NCBI RefSeq assembly: GCF_042477335.2
Contig: NC_091248.1
Span: 122,100,501-122,164,500 of the forward strand
Direction of reading: 5' to 3'
Length of the DNA: 64,000 nt
Origin: Ovis canadensis
Taxonomy: Eukaryota; Chordata; Mammalia; Artiodactyla; Bovidae
Position numbers and translations under genes: made by a program. The notes below the pieces were generated by a model, which saw only the letters and a program-made list of their open reading frames with translations, was not told where the DNA came from and did no database searches. Shown piece after piece: positions 1 to 12,054 of the stretch. Position 1 is the first letter of the stretch; each line of letters begins with the position of its first letter.

Positions 1-888
1 TAGTTCAGTCTTTAGAGGAGTTTAGACCCCTTTCCAGCATCCCTCCCAGAAGTCCTCTAGCTATTCTCAACCACCTGGTGTAGAGTCAATGTCTGAAACA
101 GAGTATTTCTAGAGTGTTTATCAATAATGAGTCCTAATCTAATGAAATTATTGATTTTGTTTTGTGTTTTAGATAAACAGCACAGTATATATCTATTCAA
201 TCATTTGTGTAAATGTTCATCTGAATACTGTGAAAAGCTAAATGTCAAAGAACAGATTGTAGGCTGGAAATAGGTTTTTATACTTGAACAAGCAGAGATT
301 TTGTGCAATATTAGTTGTGGAGGTAATCACTAAGATGCAGAAGTGGAAAGTGTGTCTCAACAGGCAGGTAAGTGGTTAATTCCTAATGGTGTATTTTGGA
401 AAACGGTATGTCTACCTAGAGAATGCACTGTCCTTGATAAAACCTTCCAACTCAATATTAATGTATAGCAGCTTAAGGACTTTAGCATGTATATCAGGTA
501 AGTGTCATAGTTTCTGGGGAAAAAATGGAGATAACTTTAATATAAGCAAAGAAGAATAGAATTTATTTCAATGATATGAGGTATTTCACTGAATGAAACA
601 AAAACTCTATATTTGATTAACATGTGGCAACATACTTATTTTGAAAATTTAACCTCTTAAATTTCTTAACAAGAAAGAAAATATAAGTATATATGTGTTT
701 ATGTATATGTATGCATTTTAGGATTACCAAATATATTATTTAAAATTCCATTTAAAAACACAAAATATCACTGAAAGTGGTTCTGAATACATTTTTACAC
801 CACAGAAAGGTATAAGGTGACATAGCTCTCTTTGCAGAGACTTCTCTTTAACCCTGGACATTAACTCAGTTCCTTCTGTCGTAGGGCT
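1..888 (+). other. 5' flank of the intact olfactory receptor
   Basis: No gene or dated repeat is recognised here; the sequence is AT-rich. It holds a donor-like junction at 498/499 (atatcag followed by gtaagtgtc) and a pyrimidine-rich acceptor-like stretch ending in AG at 883-884, five bases before the receptor ATG. OR genes commonly have one or more non-coding 5' exons spliced just upstream of a single coding exon, so the two sites could bound a 5' UTR intron of about 385 bases. This is inference from sequence alone. Confidence 0.4.
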
Positions 889-1827
889 ATGGGAGACAAT
901 ATGACCTCTGTCACTGAGTTCATCCTACTGGGATTCCCCCATAACACAAGGACTCAGATGCTCCTCTTTGGGCTCTTCTCCCAGTTCTATGTCCTCACCC
1001 TGCTGGGAAACGGGGTCATCCTGGGGCTCATCTCACTGGACTCCAGACTGCATACCCCCATGTACTTCTTCCTCTCACACCTGGCCATCGTTGACATGGC
1101 CTACGCCTGCAGCACGGTGCCCCAGATGCTGGTCAACCTCCTGAGTCCAGCCAAGCCCATCTCCTTTGCTGGCTGCATCACACAGACCTTTCTCTTCTTG
1201 ACATTTGCTGTCACAGAATGTCTTCTCCTGGTGGTGATGTCCTATGATCGGTATGTGGCCATCTGCCACCCGCTCCGGTATTCAGTCATCGGGAGCTGGA
1301 GAGTCTGCATCATGCTGGTGGTGACCTCCTGGACCACTGGAGTCCTTCTGTCTTTGGTTCATCTAGTGTTACTTATACCCTTACCCTTCTGCATGACCCA
1401 GAAAATCGATCATTTCTTCTGTGAAATCATGGCTGTTCTCAAACTTGCTTGTGCAGACACACACATCAATGAGCTTATGGTACTGGCTGGAGCAGTTTCT
1501 GTGCTAGTGGGACCCTTCTCCTCAGTTATAATCTCATATGTGTGCATCTTCCGTGCCATCCTTAGGCTCCAGTCGGGGGAAGGGCAAAGCAAAGCCTTCT
1601 CCACCTGCTCATCTCACCTCTGTGTGGTCGGACTCTTTTATGGCACAGCCATTATCATGTATGTTGGACCCAGATATGGGAACCCCAAGGAACAGAAGAA
1701 ATATCTTCTCCTGTTTCATAGCCTTTTCAACCCCATGCTCAATCCCCTTATCTATACCCTTAAGAATTCAGAAGTTAAGAATGCCATGAAAAGAGTGCTG
1801 GGAATAAAGAGTTTTATGAAAGGATGA
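889..1827 (+). CDS. OR2A25: Olfactory receptor, subfamily 2A, intact (OR2A25-like)
   Basis: Complete single-exon class II odorant receptor of 312 residues, a seven-helix G-protein-coupled receptor that would act in the cilia of olfactory neurons through G(olf). Visible family marks: N-glycosylation site NMT at residues 4-6, LHTPMYFFLSHLA at 54-66, MSYDRYVAIC at 117-126, the conserved cysteines C96 and C178 either side of helices 3-5, KAFSTCSSHL at 235-244, and NPMLNPLIY at 281-289. Seven hydrophobic spans are evident. The length is typical of the family. The segments HFFCEIMAVLKLACADTHIN and YGTAIIMYV recall human OR2A25 rather than OR2A12, OR2A14 or OR2A5, from memory of those proteins. The ATG is chosen because it gives the usual short glycosylated N terminus and follows an acceptor-like AG. 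The ligand is unknown. It is the only intact receptor in the window. The exact orthology could be wrong; the subfamily is secure. Confidence 0.93.
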   Translation: MGDNMTSVTEFILLGFPHNTRTQMLLFGLFSQFYVLTLLGNGVILGLISLDSRLHTPMYFFLSHLAIVDMAYACSTVPQMLVNLLSPAKPISFAGCITQTFLFLTFAVTECLLLVVMSYDRYVAICHPLRYSVIGSWRVCIMLVVTSWTTGVLLSLVHLVLLIPLPFCMTQKIDHFFCEIMAVLKLACADTHINELMVLAGAVSVLVGPFSSVIISYVCIFRAILRLQSGEGQSKAFSTCSSHLCVVGLFYGTAIIMYVGPRYGNPKEQKKYLLLFHSLFNPMLNPLIYTLKNSEVKNAMKRVLGIKSFMKG

Positions 1828-3047
1828 TCGCATCAGGGTTGACAATGACCTAGGAGGATATTATTTCAGAAGCTCTTAAGCCCAACCCCACATAAGATTA
1901 TCTGAGATGGTATTTAAAATAGAGTAAATCTCCTGACCCACCGTTAGATCACTGATTCAGTAGATGTGGGAAGTGTTTTAGAAAACTGTACCTTTAAATA
2001 TTATCATTATCCAAATATTACCAATAGCAATTTGTGATGCTTCTGAATGTTCTAGACCAATATTTGGAAGTCACAGATCTAGAATGACACACTTTGTAAT
2101 TTCTTCATCAAGCTATGTTCCAGCCCCATATCTCCCAAAATGTTTTCCTCAAATCTCCAGCTCTTGAAAAGGGCTTTCAAAATAAATTCTGGGGTCAAAT
2201 GAGTTTGAGAGTTATTGCATAATAGATGACTCATTTTAGGGGGCTCACAATTCATACTGTCACAGTAAAAACTATAAAAATTCCTATGGTAAGTACAGAA
2301 AAATTCTATTCCAGTTGTTAGCCAGTGTTTTCGAAACTTACTTGCTCACATGACATTTTTAAATAACATTTCATTAGAAGTTTATTAGAACCAGGAATCT
2401 TGATATTTACTGATTTATTGTGAACACTTCCTGTAACTGTCTTCTCGAGTCAAATGATTTTTTGTTCCTGCAGAGTGATCCTGTAAAGAGGATGTAGGTC
2501 TAAATACACAGTACTCTTCTCTGTTATCTGGAAATGATAAAACCCTCTACTTCTTGCATAAGTATTCCAAAATACATCTCAGGGAATGACCTCATTCAGT
2601 TTCACAGTCTTCTAACCCTAAGATTTAAAAATTTATTCTGTATATATTTTCTTACTTACCAACTATATGAAATCAATCTATTTTTCTCGTTCAAGGATAT
2701 AAAGAGAAAACCAAGTTTCTCAAAGGAATCTGAAAGAATTTGCAAAGCTGATTACCTAACTAGTGTATAAGCTTTAGAAAAGTTTGATTGCTGTGTTTAG
2801 AAAATAGACACATGGGAGAAGTTCTATAAGAGAATATTCATAGGAACAGGTACATGATAAATATGATGGGTGAAAAGGAAATGAATAAAGATAGAATGCC
2901 CAAGGGGCTAGTCGATCATTTGGAGATTAAGAACAAAACAAAATAGGGAAAATACATGATTTACTACTTATTGGTTATTCTTACAATGAAAAAACTCAAA
3001 TGATAGCAACACAAACAGAGATTTCCCGATACTCTATGTAGAATGCC
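1828..3047 (+). other. 3' flank of the receptor, no gene seen
   Basis: An AATAAA at 2181-2186 lies about 355 bases after the stop and could be a poly(A) signal. Around 1945-2090 the text has a weak resemblance to a MER5-type DNA transposon remnant (actgattcagtagatgtgg). Nothing else is recognised. Confidence 0.35.
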
Positions 3048-3572
3048 ATATCAGTCAGTTCAGTTCAGTTCAGTTGCTCAGTCGTGTCCAACTCTTCGTG
3101 ACCCCATGAATCGCAGCACACCAGACCTCCCTGTCTATCACCAACTCCTGGATTTCACCCAGACTCATGTGCATCAAGTTGGTGATGCCATCCAGCCATC
3201 TCATCCTCTGTCATCGCCTTCTCCTTCTGCCCCCAATCCCTCCCAGCCTCAGGGTCTTTTCCAATGAGTCAACTCTTTGCATGAGGTGTCTAAAGTATTG
3301 GAGTTTCAGCCTCAGCATCAGTCCTTCCAACGAACACCCAGAACTGGTCTCCTTCAGGATGAACTGGTTGGATCTCTTTGAAGTTCAAGGAACTTGCAAG
3401 ACTCTTCTCTAGCACCACAATTCAAAAGCATCAATTCTTCGGCGCTCAGCTTTCTTCACAGTCCAATTCTTACATCCATACATGACCACTGTAAAAACCA
3501 TAGCCTTGACTAGATGGACCCTTGTTGGCAAAGTAATGTCTCTGCTTTTTAATATGCTATCTAGTTGGTCAT
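3048..3572 (-). mobile_element. BovB LINE 3' fragment
   Basis: Minus-strand BovB tail: it starts with the repeated cagtt signature of the BovB 3' end and runs back into the region coding WLDGIT, LMLK, ILKEIS and VVMYGCES of the ORF2 C terminus. It is 5'-truncated with frameshifts relative to better copies in the window. It ends about 60 bases before the L1 insertion at 3647. Confidence 0.9.
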
Positions 3573-3646
3573 AACACATATAGATTCCTATAATCTCAAA
3601 AGACAGACTTAAGTGAGGTGTTTACACAGTTTAAAAATTTCCTCCT

Positions 3647-5652
3647 TTAGTTTCTTTAGGTAGATATATTCCCAAGTATTTTATTCTTTTCGTTGCAATG
3701 GTGAATGGAATGGTTTCCTTAATTTCTTTTTCTACTTTCTCATTATTAGTGTATAGGAATGCAAGGGATTTCTGTGTGTTGATTTTATATCCCGCACTTT
3801 GCTATATTCATTGATTAGCTCTAGTAATTTTCTGGTGGAGTCTTTAGTGTTTTCCATGTAGAGGATCATGTCATCTGCAAACAATGAGAGTTTCACTTCT
3901 TCTTTTCCAATTTGGATTCCTTTTATTTCTTTTTCTGCTCTGATTGCTGTGGCCAAAACCTCCAGAACTATGTTGAATAGTAGTCGTGAAAGTGGGCACC
4001 CTTGCCTTGTTCCTGACTTTAGGGGAAATGCTTTCAATTTTTCACCATTGAGGATAATGTTTGCTGTGGGTTTGTCATATATAGCTTTTATTATGTTGAG
4101 GTATGTTCCTTCTATTCCTGCTTTCTGGAGAGTTTTTATCATATATAGATGTTGAATTTTGTCAAAGGCTTTCTTTGAATCTATTGAGATAATCATATGG
4201 CTTTTATTTTTCAATTTGTTAATGTGGTGAATTGCATTGATTGATTTGCAGATATTGAAGAATCCTTGCATCCCTGGGATAAAGCCCACTTGGTCATGCT
4301 GTCTGATTTTTTTAATGTGTTGCTGGATTCTGATTGCTAGAATTTTGTTAAGGATTTTTGCATCTATGTTCATCAGTGATATTGGCCTGTAGTTTTGTGT
4401 GTGTGTGTGTGTGTGGCATCTTTGTCAGGTTTTGTTATTAGGGTGATGGTGGCCTCATAGAATGAGTTTGGAAGTTTGCCTTCCTCCGCAATTTTCTGGA
4501 AGAGTTTGAGTAGGACAGGTGTTAGCTCTTCTCAAAATTTTTGGTAGAATTCAGCTGTGAAGCCGTCTGGACCTGGGCTTTTGTGTGCTGGAAGATTTCT
4601 GATTACAGTTTCAATTTCTGTGCTTGTGATGGGTCTGTTAAGATTTTCTATTTCTTCCTGATTCAGTTTTGGAAAGTTGTACTTTTCTAAGAATTTGTCC
4701 ATTTCTTCCACATTGTCCATTTTATTGGCATATAATTGCTGATAGTAGTCTTTTATGATCCTTTGTATTTCTGTGTTGTCTGTTGTGATCTATCCATTTT
4801 CATTTCTAATTTTGATTTTATTTTTCTCCCTTTGTTTCTTGATGAGTCTGGCTAATGGTTTGTCAATTTTATTTATTCTTTCAAAGAACCAGCTTTTTGT
4901 TTTGTTGATTTTTGCTATGGTCTCTTTTGTTTCTTTTGCATTTATTTCTGCCTTAATTTTTAAGATTTCTTTCCTTCTACTAACCCTGGGATTCTCCATT
5001 TCTTCCTTTTTGAGTTGCTTTAGGTGTAGAGTTAGGTTATTTATTTGACTTTTTTCTTGTATCTTGAGGTATGCCTGTATTGGTATGAACTTTCCCCTTA
5101 GCACTGCTTTTATAGTGTCCCACAGGTTTTGGGTTGTTTTGGTGTTTTCATTTTCATTCATTTCTATGCATATTTTGATTTCTTTTTTTATTTCTTCAGT
5201 GATTTGTTGGTTATTCAGAAGCGTGTTGTTCAGCCTCCATATGTTGGCATTTTTAATAGTTTTTCTCCTGTAATTGAGATCTAATCTTACTGCATTATGG
5301 TCAGAAAAGATGCTTGGAATGATTTCAATTTTTTGAATTTATCAAGGCTGGATTTATGGCCCAGGATGTGATCTATCCTGGAGAAGGTTCCGTGAGCACT
5401 TGAGAAAAAGGTAAAATTCCTTGTTTTAGGGTGAAATGTCCTATAGATATCAATTAGGTCTAACTGGTCTATTGTATCATTTAAAGTTTGTGTTTCTTTG
5501 CTAATTTTCTGTTTAGTTGATCTGTCCATAGGTGTGAGTGGGGTATTAAAGTCTCCCACTATCATTGTGTTATTGTTAATTTCCCCTTTCATACTTGTTA
5601 GCATTCGTCTTACATATTACAGTGCTCCTATGTTGGGTGCATATATATATAA
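3647..5652 (-). mobile_element. Ruminant L1, inverted 5' half of a twin-primed insertion
   Basis: Minus-strand L1 ORF2 from the endonuclease region (IIVGDFNTPLTPMDRS-like, near 5550) through reverse transcriptase (the FADD active-site box is antisense at about 3871-3882) to the codons for IYLPKETK at 3647-3665. The reading frame is broken into several pieces, so it is dead. Together with the + segment that follows it forms one 5'-inverted element. Flanking target-site duplications are seen at 3631-3646 (ttaaaaatttcctcct) and 7463-7480 (ttaaaaaagtttcctcct). Confidence 0.92.
4395..4415. repeat. (GT)n microsatellite inside the L1
   Basis: About ten GT units interrupt the antisense ORF2 at a site that is usually T-rich in L1. 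Probably expanded after insertion. Confidence 0.85.
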
Positions 5653-7470
5653 AGACCTATATATAGAAAATTATAAAACACTGGTGAAAGAAATCAAAGA
5701 GGACACAAATAGATGGAGAAATATACCATGTCCGTGGATTGGAAGAATCAATATAGTGAAAATGAGTATACTTACCCAAAGCAATCTGCTGATTCAATGC
5801 AATAACTATCAAGCTGCCAGCGGTATTTTCCACAGAGCTAGAACAAATAATTTCACAATTTGTATGGAAATACAAAAAAACCTAGAATAGCCAAAGCAAT
5901 CTTGAGAAAGAAGAATGGAACTGGAGGAATCAAGCTGCCTGACCTCAGGCTGTACTACAAAGCCACAGTCATCAAGACAGTATGGTACTGGCACAAAGAA
6001 ATAGAAAGCCCAGAGATAAATCCACACACCTATGGACACCTTATCTTCAACAAAGGAGGCAAGAATATACAATGGATTAAAGATAATATCTTTAACAAGT
6101 GATGCTGGGAAAACTGGTCAACCACTTGTAAAAGAATGAAACTAGAACACTTTCTAACACCATTCACAAAAATAAACTCAAAATGGATTAAAGATCTAAA
6201 TGTAAGACCAGAAACTATAAAACTCCTAGAGGAGAACATAGGCAAAACACTCTCCGACATAAATCACAGCAGGATCCTCTATGATCCACCTCCCAGAATT
6301 CTGGAAATAAAAGCAAAAATAAACAAGTGGGATCTAATTAAAATTAAAAGCTTCTGCACAACAAAGGAAACTATAAGCAAGGTGAAAAGACAGCCTTCAG
6401 AATGGGAGAAAATAATAGCAAATGAAGCAACTGACAAACAACTAATCTCAAAAATATACATGCAACTTATGCAGCTCAATTCCAGAAAAATAAATGACCC
6501 AATCAAAAAATGGGCCAAAGAACTAAATAGACATTTCTCCAAAGAAGACATACGGATGGCTAACAAACACATTAAAAGATGCTCAAAATCACTCATTATC
6601 AGAGAAATGCAAATCAAGACCACAATGAGATATCATTTCACACCAGTCAGAATGGCTGCGATCCAAAAGTCTACAAGCAATAAATGCTGGAGAGGGTGTT
6701 GAGAAAAGGGAACCCTCTTACACTGTTGGTGGGAATGCAAACTAGTACAGCCACTATGGAGAACAGTGTGGAGATTCCTTAAAAAACTGGAAATAGAACT
6801 GCCTTATGACCCAGCAATCCCCCTGCTGGGCATACATACTGAGGAAACCAGAATTGAAAGAGACACGTGTACCCCAGTGTTCATCGCAGCACTGTTTATA
6901 ATAGCCAGGACATGGAAGCAACCTAGATGTCCATCAGCAGACGAATGGATAAGAAAGCTGTGGTACATATACACAATGGAGTATTACTCAGCCATTAAAA
7001 AGAATACATTTGAATCAGTTCTAATGAGGTGGATGAAACTGGAGCAGGTTATACAGAGTGAAGTAAGCCAGAAAGAAAAACACCAATATAGTATACTAAC
7101 ACATATATATGGAATTTAGAAAGATAATAATGATAACCCTGTATGCGAGACAGCAAAAGAGACACAGATGTAAAGAACAGACTTTTGGACTCAGAGGGAG
7201 AGGGAAAGGGTGGGATGATTTGGGAGAATGACATTGAAACATGTATACTATCATGTAAGAAATGAATCACTAGTCTAGGTTCGATGCAGGATACAGGATG
7301 CTTGGGGCTGGTGCACTGGGATGACCCAGAGAGATGATATGGGGAGCGTGGTGGGAGGGGGGTTCAGGGTTGGGAACTCATGTACACCTGTGGCGAATTC
7401 ATGTCAATGTATGGCAAAACCCATGCAGTATTGTAAAGTAAAAAATAAATAAATTAATTAATTTAAAAAA
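5652..7470 (+). mobile_element. Ruminant L1, 3' half of a twin-primed insertion
   Basis: Plus-strand end of L1 ORF2, beginning at KDLYIENYKTLVKEI, the residues that directly follow the end of the inverted half. It continues through the C-terminal domain ([29 protein letters not shown]), a 3' UTR from about 7120 and an A-rich tail at 7438-7470. ORF2 is broken in several places. The insert ends at the right-hand target-site duplication. Family: ruminant L1 (L1_BT type). Confidence 0.92.
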
Positions 7471-7480
7471 GTTTCCTCCT

Positions 7481-8179
7481 AGTGAAAAAACATTTTTTTA
7501 AGTATCGATATTTTGTGGCTAAATACATAGACAGACAAAACTTTAAGAAGTTTTTTAAACTGAGTTTTCTACTGCTGGAAGAAAATAACAATATTTTTAA
7601 GGGATATAAAAATAAATTGCATCTTTCATTGATTGTATATTTTTAAATATTATTTTGGAATATAGTCAAGTCCCAACTACTTGGAAAGTGGTAAAGCTTG
7701 GAGATAAGTAAAGGCTTTTAAGCACAGTTACAGAAATGTTTCGACTGCAGGTTAAACCCTAGAGTAGATTGAAGAAATAAGTTCTGTCAAACTTCAGTAG
7801 AGTTAAGCTCTGCTGAACAATTAAGAGTTTGGGAAATTAAGAGAGACTAGTTAATTGTATCAAAGTTTTATTTATATTATTGAACAAATATGATTTCAAC
7901 AAGGGGATCAGTGTTCTTCTTTAATGTTGGTTTGGGTTAATGTTTAGTCCTTAATGAAGTTTATACTTAAGTCAGAAAATACTGTTCTAACCCTATTAAT
8001 TAACCATATCTGTGGGAATTTTTGATGATCAGACTATGAGATCATGATTAGAACATTAGTGTTTATCCAGTGTGGGCATTTTTCACTAGGAGGTTATTGT
8101 CACTGAAGAATTGACCGACTTTAACATAACTCATGACATAATCATGTTTAATGTGGATGTCAATTTGAACCTTTATAAG
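7481..8179. other. Intergenic, nothing recognised
   Basis: AT-rich sequence with no coding potential and no repeat I can name. Confidence 0.4.
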
Positions 8180-8622
8180 TATGGTTTTTCCAGAGGTCAT
8201 GTATGGATGTGAGAGTTGGACTGTGAAGAAGGCTGAGCGCTGAAGAATTGATGCTTTTGAACTGTGGTGTTGGAGAAGACTCTTGAGAGTCCCTTGGACT
8301 GCAAGGACAGCCAACCAGTCCATTCTGAAGGAGATCAGCCCTGGGATTTCTTTGGAAGGAATGATGCTAAAGCTGAAACTCCAGTACTTTGGCCACCTCA
8401 TGCAAAGAGTTGACTCATTGGAAAAGACTGTGATGCTGGGAGGGATTGGGGTCAGGAGGAGAAGGGGATGCCAGAGGAGGAGATGGCTGGATGGCATCAC
8501 TGACTCGATGGACGTGAGTCTGAGTGAACTCCGGGAGTTGATGATGGACAGGGAGGCCTGGTGTGCTATGATTCATGAGGTCACAAAGAGTCAGACACGA
8601 CTGAGCAACTGAACTGAACTGA
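8180..8622 (+). mobile_element. BovB LINE 3' fragment
   Basis: Plus-strand BovB, 5'-truncated near the VVMYGCES codons. The last about 110 codons read open ([20 protein letters not shown] to [11 protein letters not shown]), followed by the gaactgaactgaa end. It lies tail to tail with the next BovB at 8789. Confidence 0.92.
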
Positions 8623-8788
8623 ATGATGGCTGTTTCTTCTCAGGAAAAGAATTACCTATACCCATTATCTAAAATCCTCCAGTTTTCCTTTCAAAAATCT
8701 GAGAAACGAATTTAAAAAAATCATGCTTCGATAAGCCTGGAGTCAGAGCTAATGCATTTCAATAATACTGAAGGGTATTTTCTAAAAT

Positions 8789-10055
8789 TAGAATGTTGTT
8801 CAGTTGCTCAGTCATGTCTGACTCTTTGCATCCGATGGACTGCAACAAGTATTCTCTGTCCTTCACCATCTCCCAAGTCAGTGATGCCATCCAGCCATCT
8901 TGTCCTCTGTTGTCCCCTTCTCCTCCTGGCTTCAATCTTTCCCAGCATCAGGGTCTTTTCAATGAGTTGGCTCTTTGAATCCGATGCCCAAAGTATTGGA
9001 GTTTCAGCTTTAGCATCAGTCCCTCCAATGAATATTCAGGACTGATTTCCTTTAGGATTGACTCCTTTGATCTCCTTATAGTCCAAGGGACTCTCAAGAG
9101 TCTTCTCCAACACTACAGTTCAAAAGCATCAGTTCTTCAGCATTCAGCCTTCTTTATGATCCAATTCTCACATCCATACATGACTACTGGAAAAACCATA
9201 GCTTTGACTAGACAGACCTTTGTTGGCAAAGTAATGTCTCTGCTTTTGAATACACTGTCTAGGTTTGTCATAACTTTTCTTCCAAGGAGAAAGCATGTTT
9301 TAATTTCATGGATACAGTCACCATCTGCAGTGATTTTGGAGTCCAAGAGAATAAAGTCTATCACTGTTTCTACTATTTCCCCATCTATTTGCCACGAAGT
9401 GATAGGGCCAGATGCCATGATCATAGTTTTTTAAATGGTGAGTTTTAAGGCAACTTGTTCACTCTCCTCTTTCACTTTCATCAAGAGGCTCTTTAGTTCT
9501 TCTTTGCTTTCTGCCATAAGGGTGGTATCATCTACATATCTGTGGTTATTGATATTTCTCCTGGCAGTCTTGATTCTGGCTTGCGCTTCATCCAGCCTCG
9601 CATTTTGCATGATGTACTCTGCATGTATGTTAAATAAACAGGGTGACAATATACAGCCTTAAGGTACTCCTTTCCCAATTTGGAACCAGTCCATTTTTCC
9701 ATATCTGGTTCTAACTGTTGCTTCTTGGCCAGCATACAGGTTTCTCAGGAGGCAGGTCAGGTGGTCTGGTATTCCCATCTCTTGAAATACTTCCCAGTTT
9801 GTTGTGATGCACACAGTCAAAGGCATTAGCATAGTCAATGAAGCAGAAGTAGATGTTTTTCTTGAATTCTCTTGCTTTTTCAGTGATCCAACAGATGTTG
9901 GCAATTTGATCTCTGGTTCCTCTGCCATTTCTAAATCCAATTTGTTCATCTGGATGTTCTCGGTTCACATACTGTTGAAGCCTAGCTTTAAGTATTTTGA
10001 GCATTACTTTGCAAGCATGTGAAATGAGCACAATTGTACGATATCTTGAACATGT
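8789..10055 (-). mobile_element. BovB LINE fragment with reverse transcriptase
   Basis: Minus-strand BovB covering the 3' end back to the RT domain (SHACKVMLKILKARLQQYVN, near 10030). The FIDYAKAFD motif reads FIDYANAFD, and the catalytic box reads YVDD instead of YADD near 9530. Several frameshifts and stops split the frame, so it is inactive. Older than the 31183 and 44638 copies by its visible divergence. Confidence 0.92.
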
Positions 10056-10115
10056 CTACTTTGCATATGAGAACTTGTCACACCTGGTAATGTATTTTTG
10101 GCATGTTTATCATAT

Positions 10116-10231
10116 ATGATGGAATTCTCCGTGCAAGAATGCTGGATTGGTATTCTTCCCAACCCAGGGATTGAACCATCATCTCCTGCATTGCATGCAG
10201 TTTGTCATCTGAGCCACCTGGGAAGCCCAAA
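10116..10231 (-). mobile_element. Bov-tA SINE, partial
   Basis: Minus-strand tRNA-derived head of Bov-tA: complement of a B-box-like region (gggattgaacc) and the terminal gagccacctgggaagcc. Confidence 0.85.
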
Positions 10232-10687
10232 TTTAGAATAAATTGTGCCAAATATGTCACAATTCTCATAATCAAAAAGCAGTATCTACTAAATAAAGTT
10301 TCTCTTTCTTGAGCAGTGATCAGTAAGCAAATTCTACTTTAAATTCCCATTTTTTAGTATTCCAAATGATACATTGAACTTTTGATCTTTCAACACATAA
10401 TTACTCCAGAAATAAACTTAATAAAAATATTTTACAATTGTAACTTTCCATGAATTACAATTCCAAGACTTTGATGACTTTCTGAAGATAGGTTCATCCT
10501 TGACTTGGATATTTATTTTATCAATTAAAAGCCACTAGTTATTTTTTAAGAGCCACTAATTTGCACACCAATTTTTAAGATAATTTGGGGGATGTTTATA
10601 TTATCAATGTGTTGATTTTTATTTATTCTACTTTCAAATGGAAATTATCTTCAATCTCAGTGGGCCTTCTTATAACCATAATGGTTA

Positions 10688-10887
10688 TTGTTGCTGTTCA
10701 GTTGCTAAGTCGAGCGCTACTCTTTGCGACCCCATGAACTGCAACGTCCCAGGCTTCCCTGTCCTTCAATATCTCCAGGAGTTTGCTCACACTCATCTCC
10801 ATTGAGTTGATTATGCCATCCAATCATTTCATCCTCTGTCGTTCCCTTCTTCTCCTACTCTCAGTCTTTCCCAGCATCAGAATCTTA
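10688..10887 (-). mobile_element. BovB LINE 3' tail
   Basis: Short, diverged minus-strand copy of the last about 200 bases of BovB (ttcagttgctaagtcg to ctttcccagcatcag). Confidence 0.85.
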
Positions 10888-11403
10888 AGCTCAGTGATTA
10901 TATAAAATGCCCAATGCTGACAGATAATATAAATATTTGAAAACATATTTATTGTAATTAAAAGGTGACTATATTATGTATGTTCTTTTCCTTTGTATAC
11001 ATTTATGTTTTGTATATGGTTACTCTGATCACCTTTAGAAGTTGTCCATGAGTTAAAAGCTATGTCACCTTGATATGTAGAAAAAAATTATAACTTTGGG
11101 ATGATACATTTCCCTATTTCCCAATCTATTTGCCATGAAGTGATGGGGTTTGGTATCATAAACATTTATATTTATTACTGTCTTAGTTAAATATTTTACT
11201 TTTTATAATGGTCAAGAGGACATAGAAAACTATGTCCCAATCTGTTGTTTTCACAGTATTTTAGTTTTTATGTATTAGTTTCCTGATTTCCACATTTCTC
11301 CAGGGCAAATGAACGTAGAAACCATGTTGTAATCTAGTGTTTTCACAATATTTGGGTTTTTCTTTTATGTGTTGGTTTCCTGATTTCCACATTTCTGCAG
11401 GTA
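10888..11403. other. Intergenic with a BovB chip
   Basis: Mostly unrecognised AT-rich DNA. Bases 11117-11165 contain a lone BovB snippet (tctatttgccatgaagtgat, minus strand). The rest holds the tandem duplication listed separately. Confidence 0.5.
11238..11402. repeat. Diverged tandem duplication, unit about 93 bases
   Basis: Two adjacent copies share a core of about 70 bases: gttttcacagtattttag to cacatttctccagg, and gttttcacaatatttggg to cacatttctgcagg. They differ at roughly one base in eight. Confidence 0.8.
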
Positions 11404-12054
11404 ACCAAGAACATTAAAAGAAAGAAAGAAAAGTCCCAATATTTATGGATTGCCTAATATGCACCTGGAATTTCACACAATTAGGAGCCAGCTTTGATAT
11501 CCTCAAATGTGTGTTTCTTCTCACAGTGGGTCCGTAGAGCAGGAACACAGGTGGACACGTTCTCAAAACTTGGTAACTGTGCCCACTTTCACCCAAGTTT
11601 ATGTTATGATCCTAGCAAGTTAGGAATCACACTATGATGCACTTATTAGTCCTTAAATTACCTGATTGATTGATTGCCTAAAATTTCAAAAATAGCATTT
11701 TAACTCCTTTATGTTCAGTAAAAGAATGCAGCAAAATACAAATAAATATGACAACATCTGAGATACAAAATATTCTCTAACTCCCAGAAGAGGCAGGAGA
11801 TTGCTAAGGGAAGCTGTCTTGGGGAGGGTCCTTTCCTCCACTCCTCTTAGGGACTGGACTCTGAATGGAGATTAGAGATTCTCAGAAAATCCTCCCTTAG
11901 ATGGCATCTAATAAGTACCTTGGGACACCTTGCCCCTTTAGACTCCCCAATCCATTCCCTGCCTCTATAACCAGCTCTCAGCAGCATCTCCACACCTTAA
12001 GTTGTTACTTGGAATCAGCTGCTTTTTCAGGGTGCTTTTCACCCACCTCTCCTC

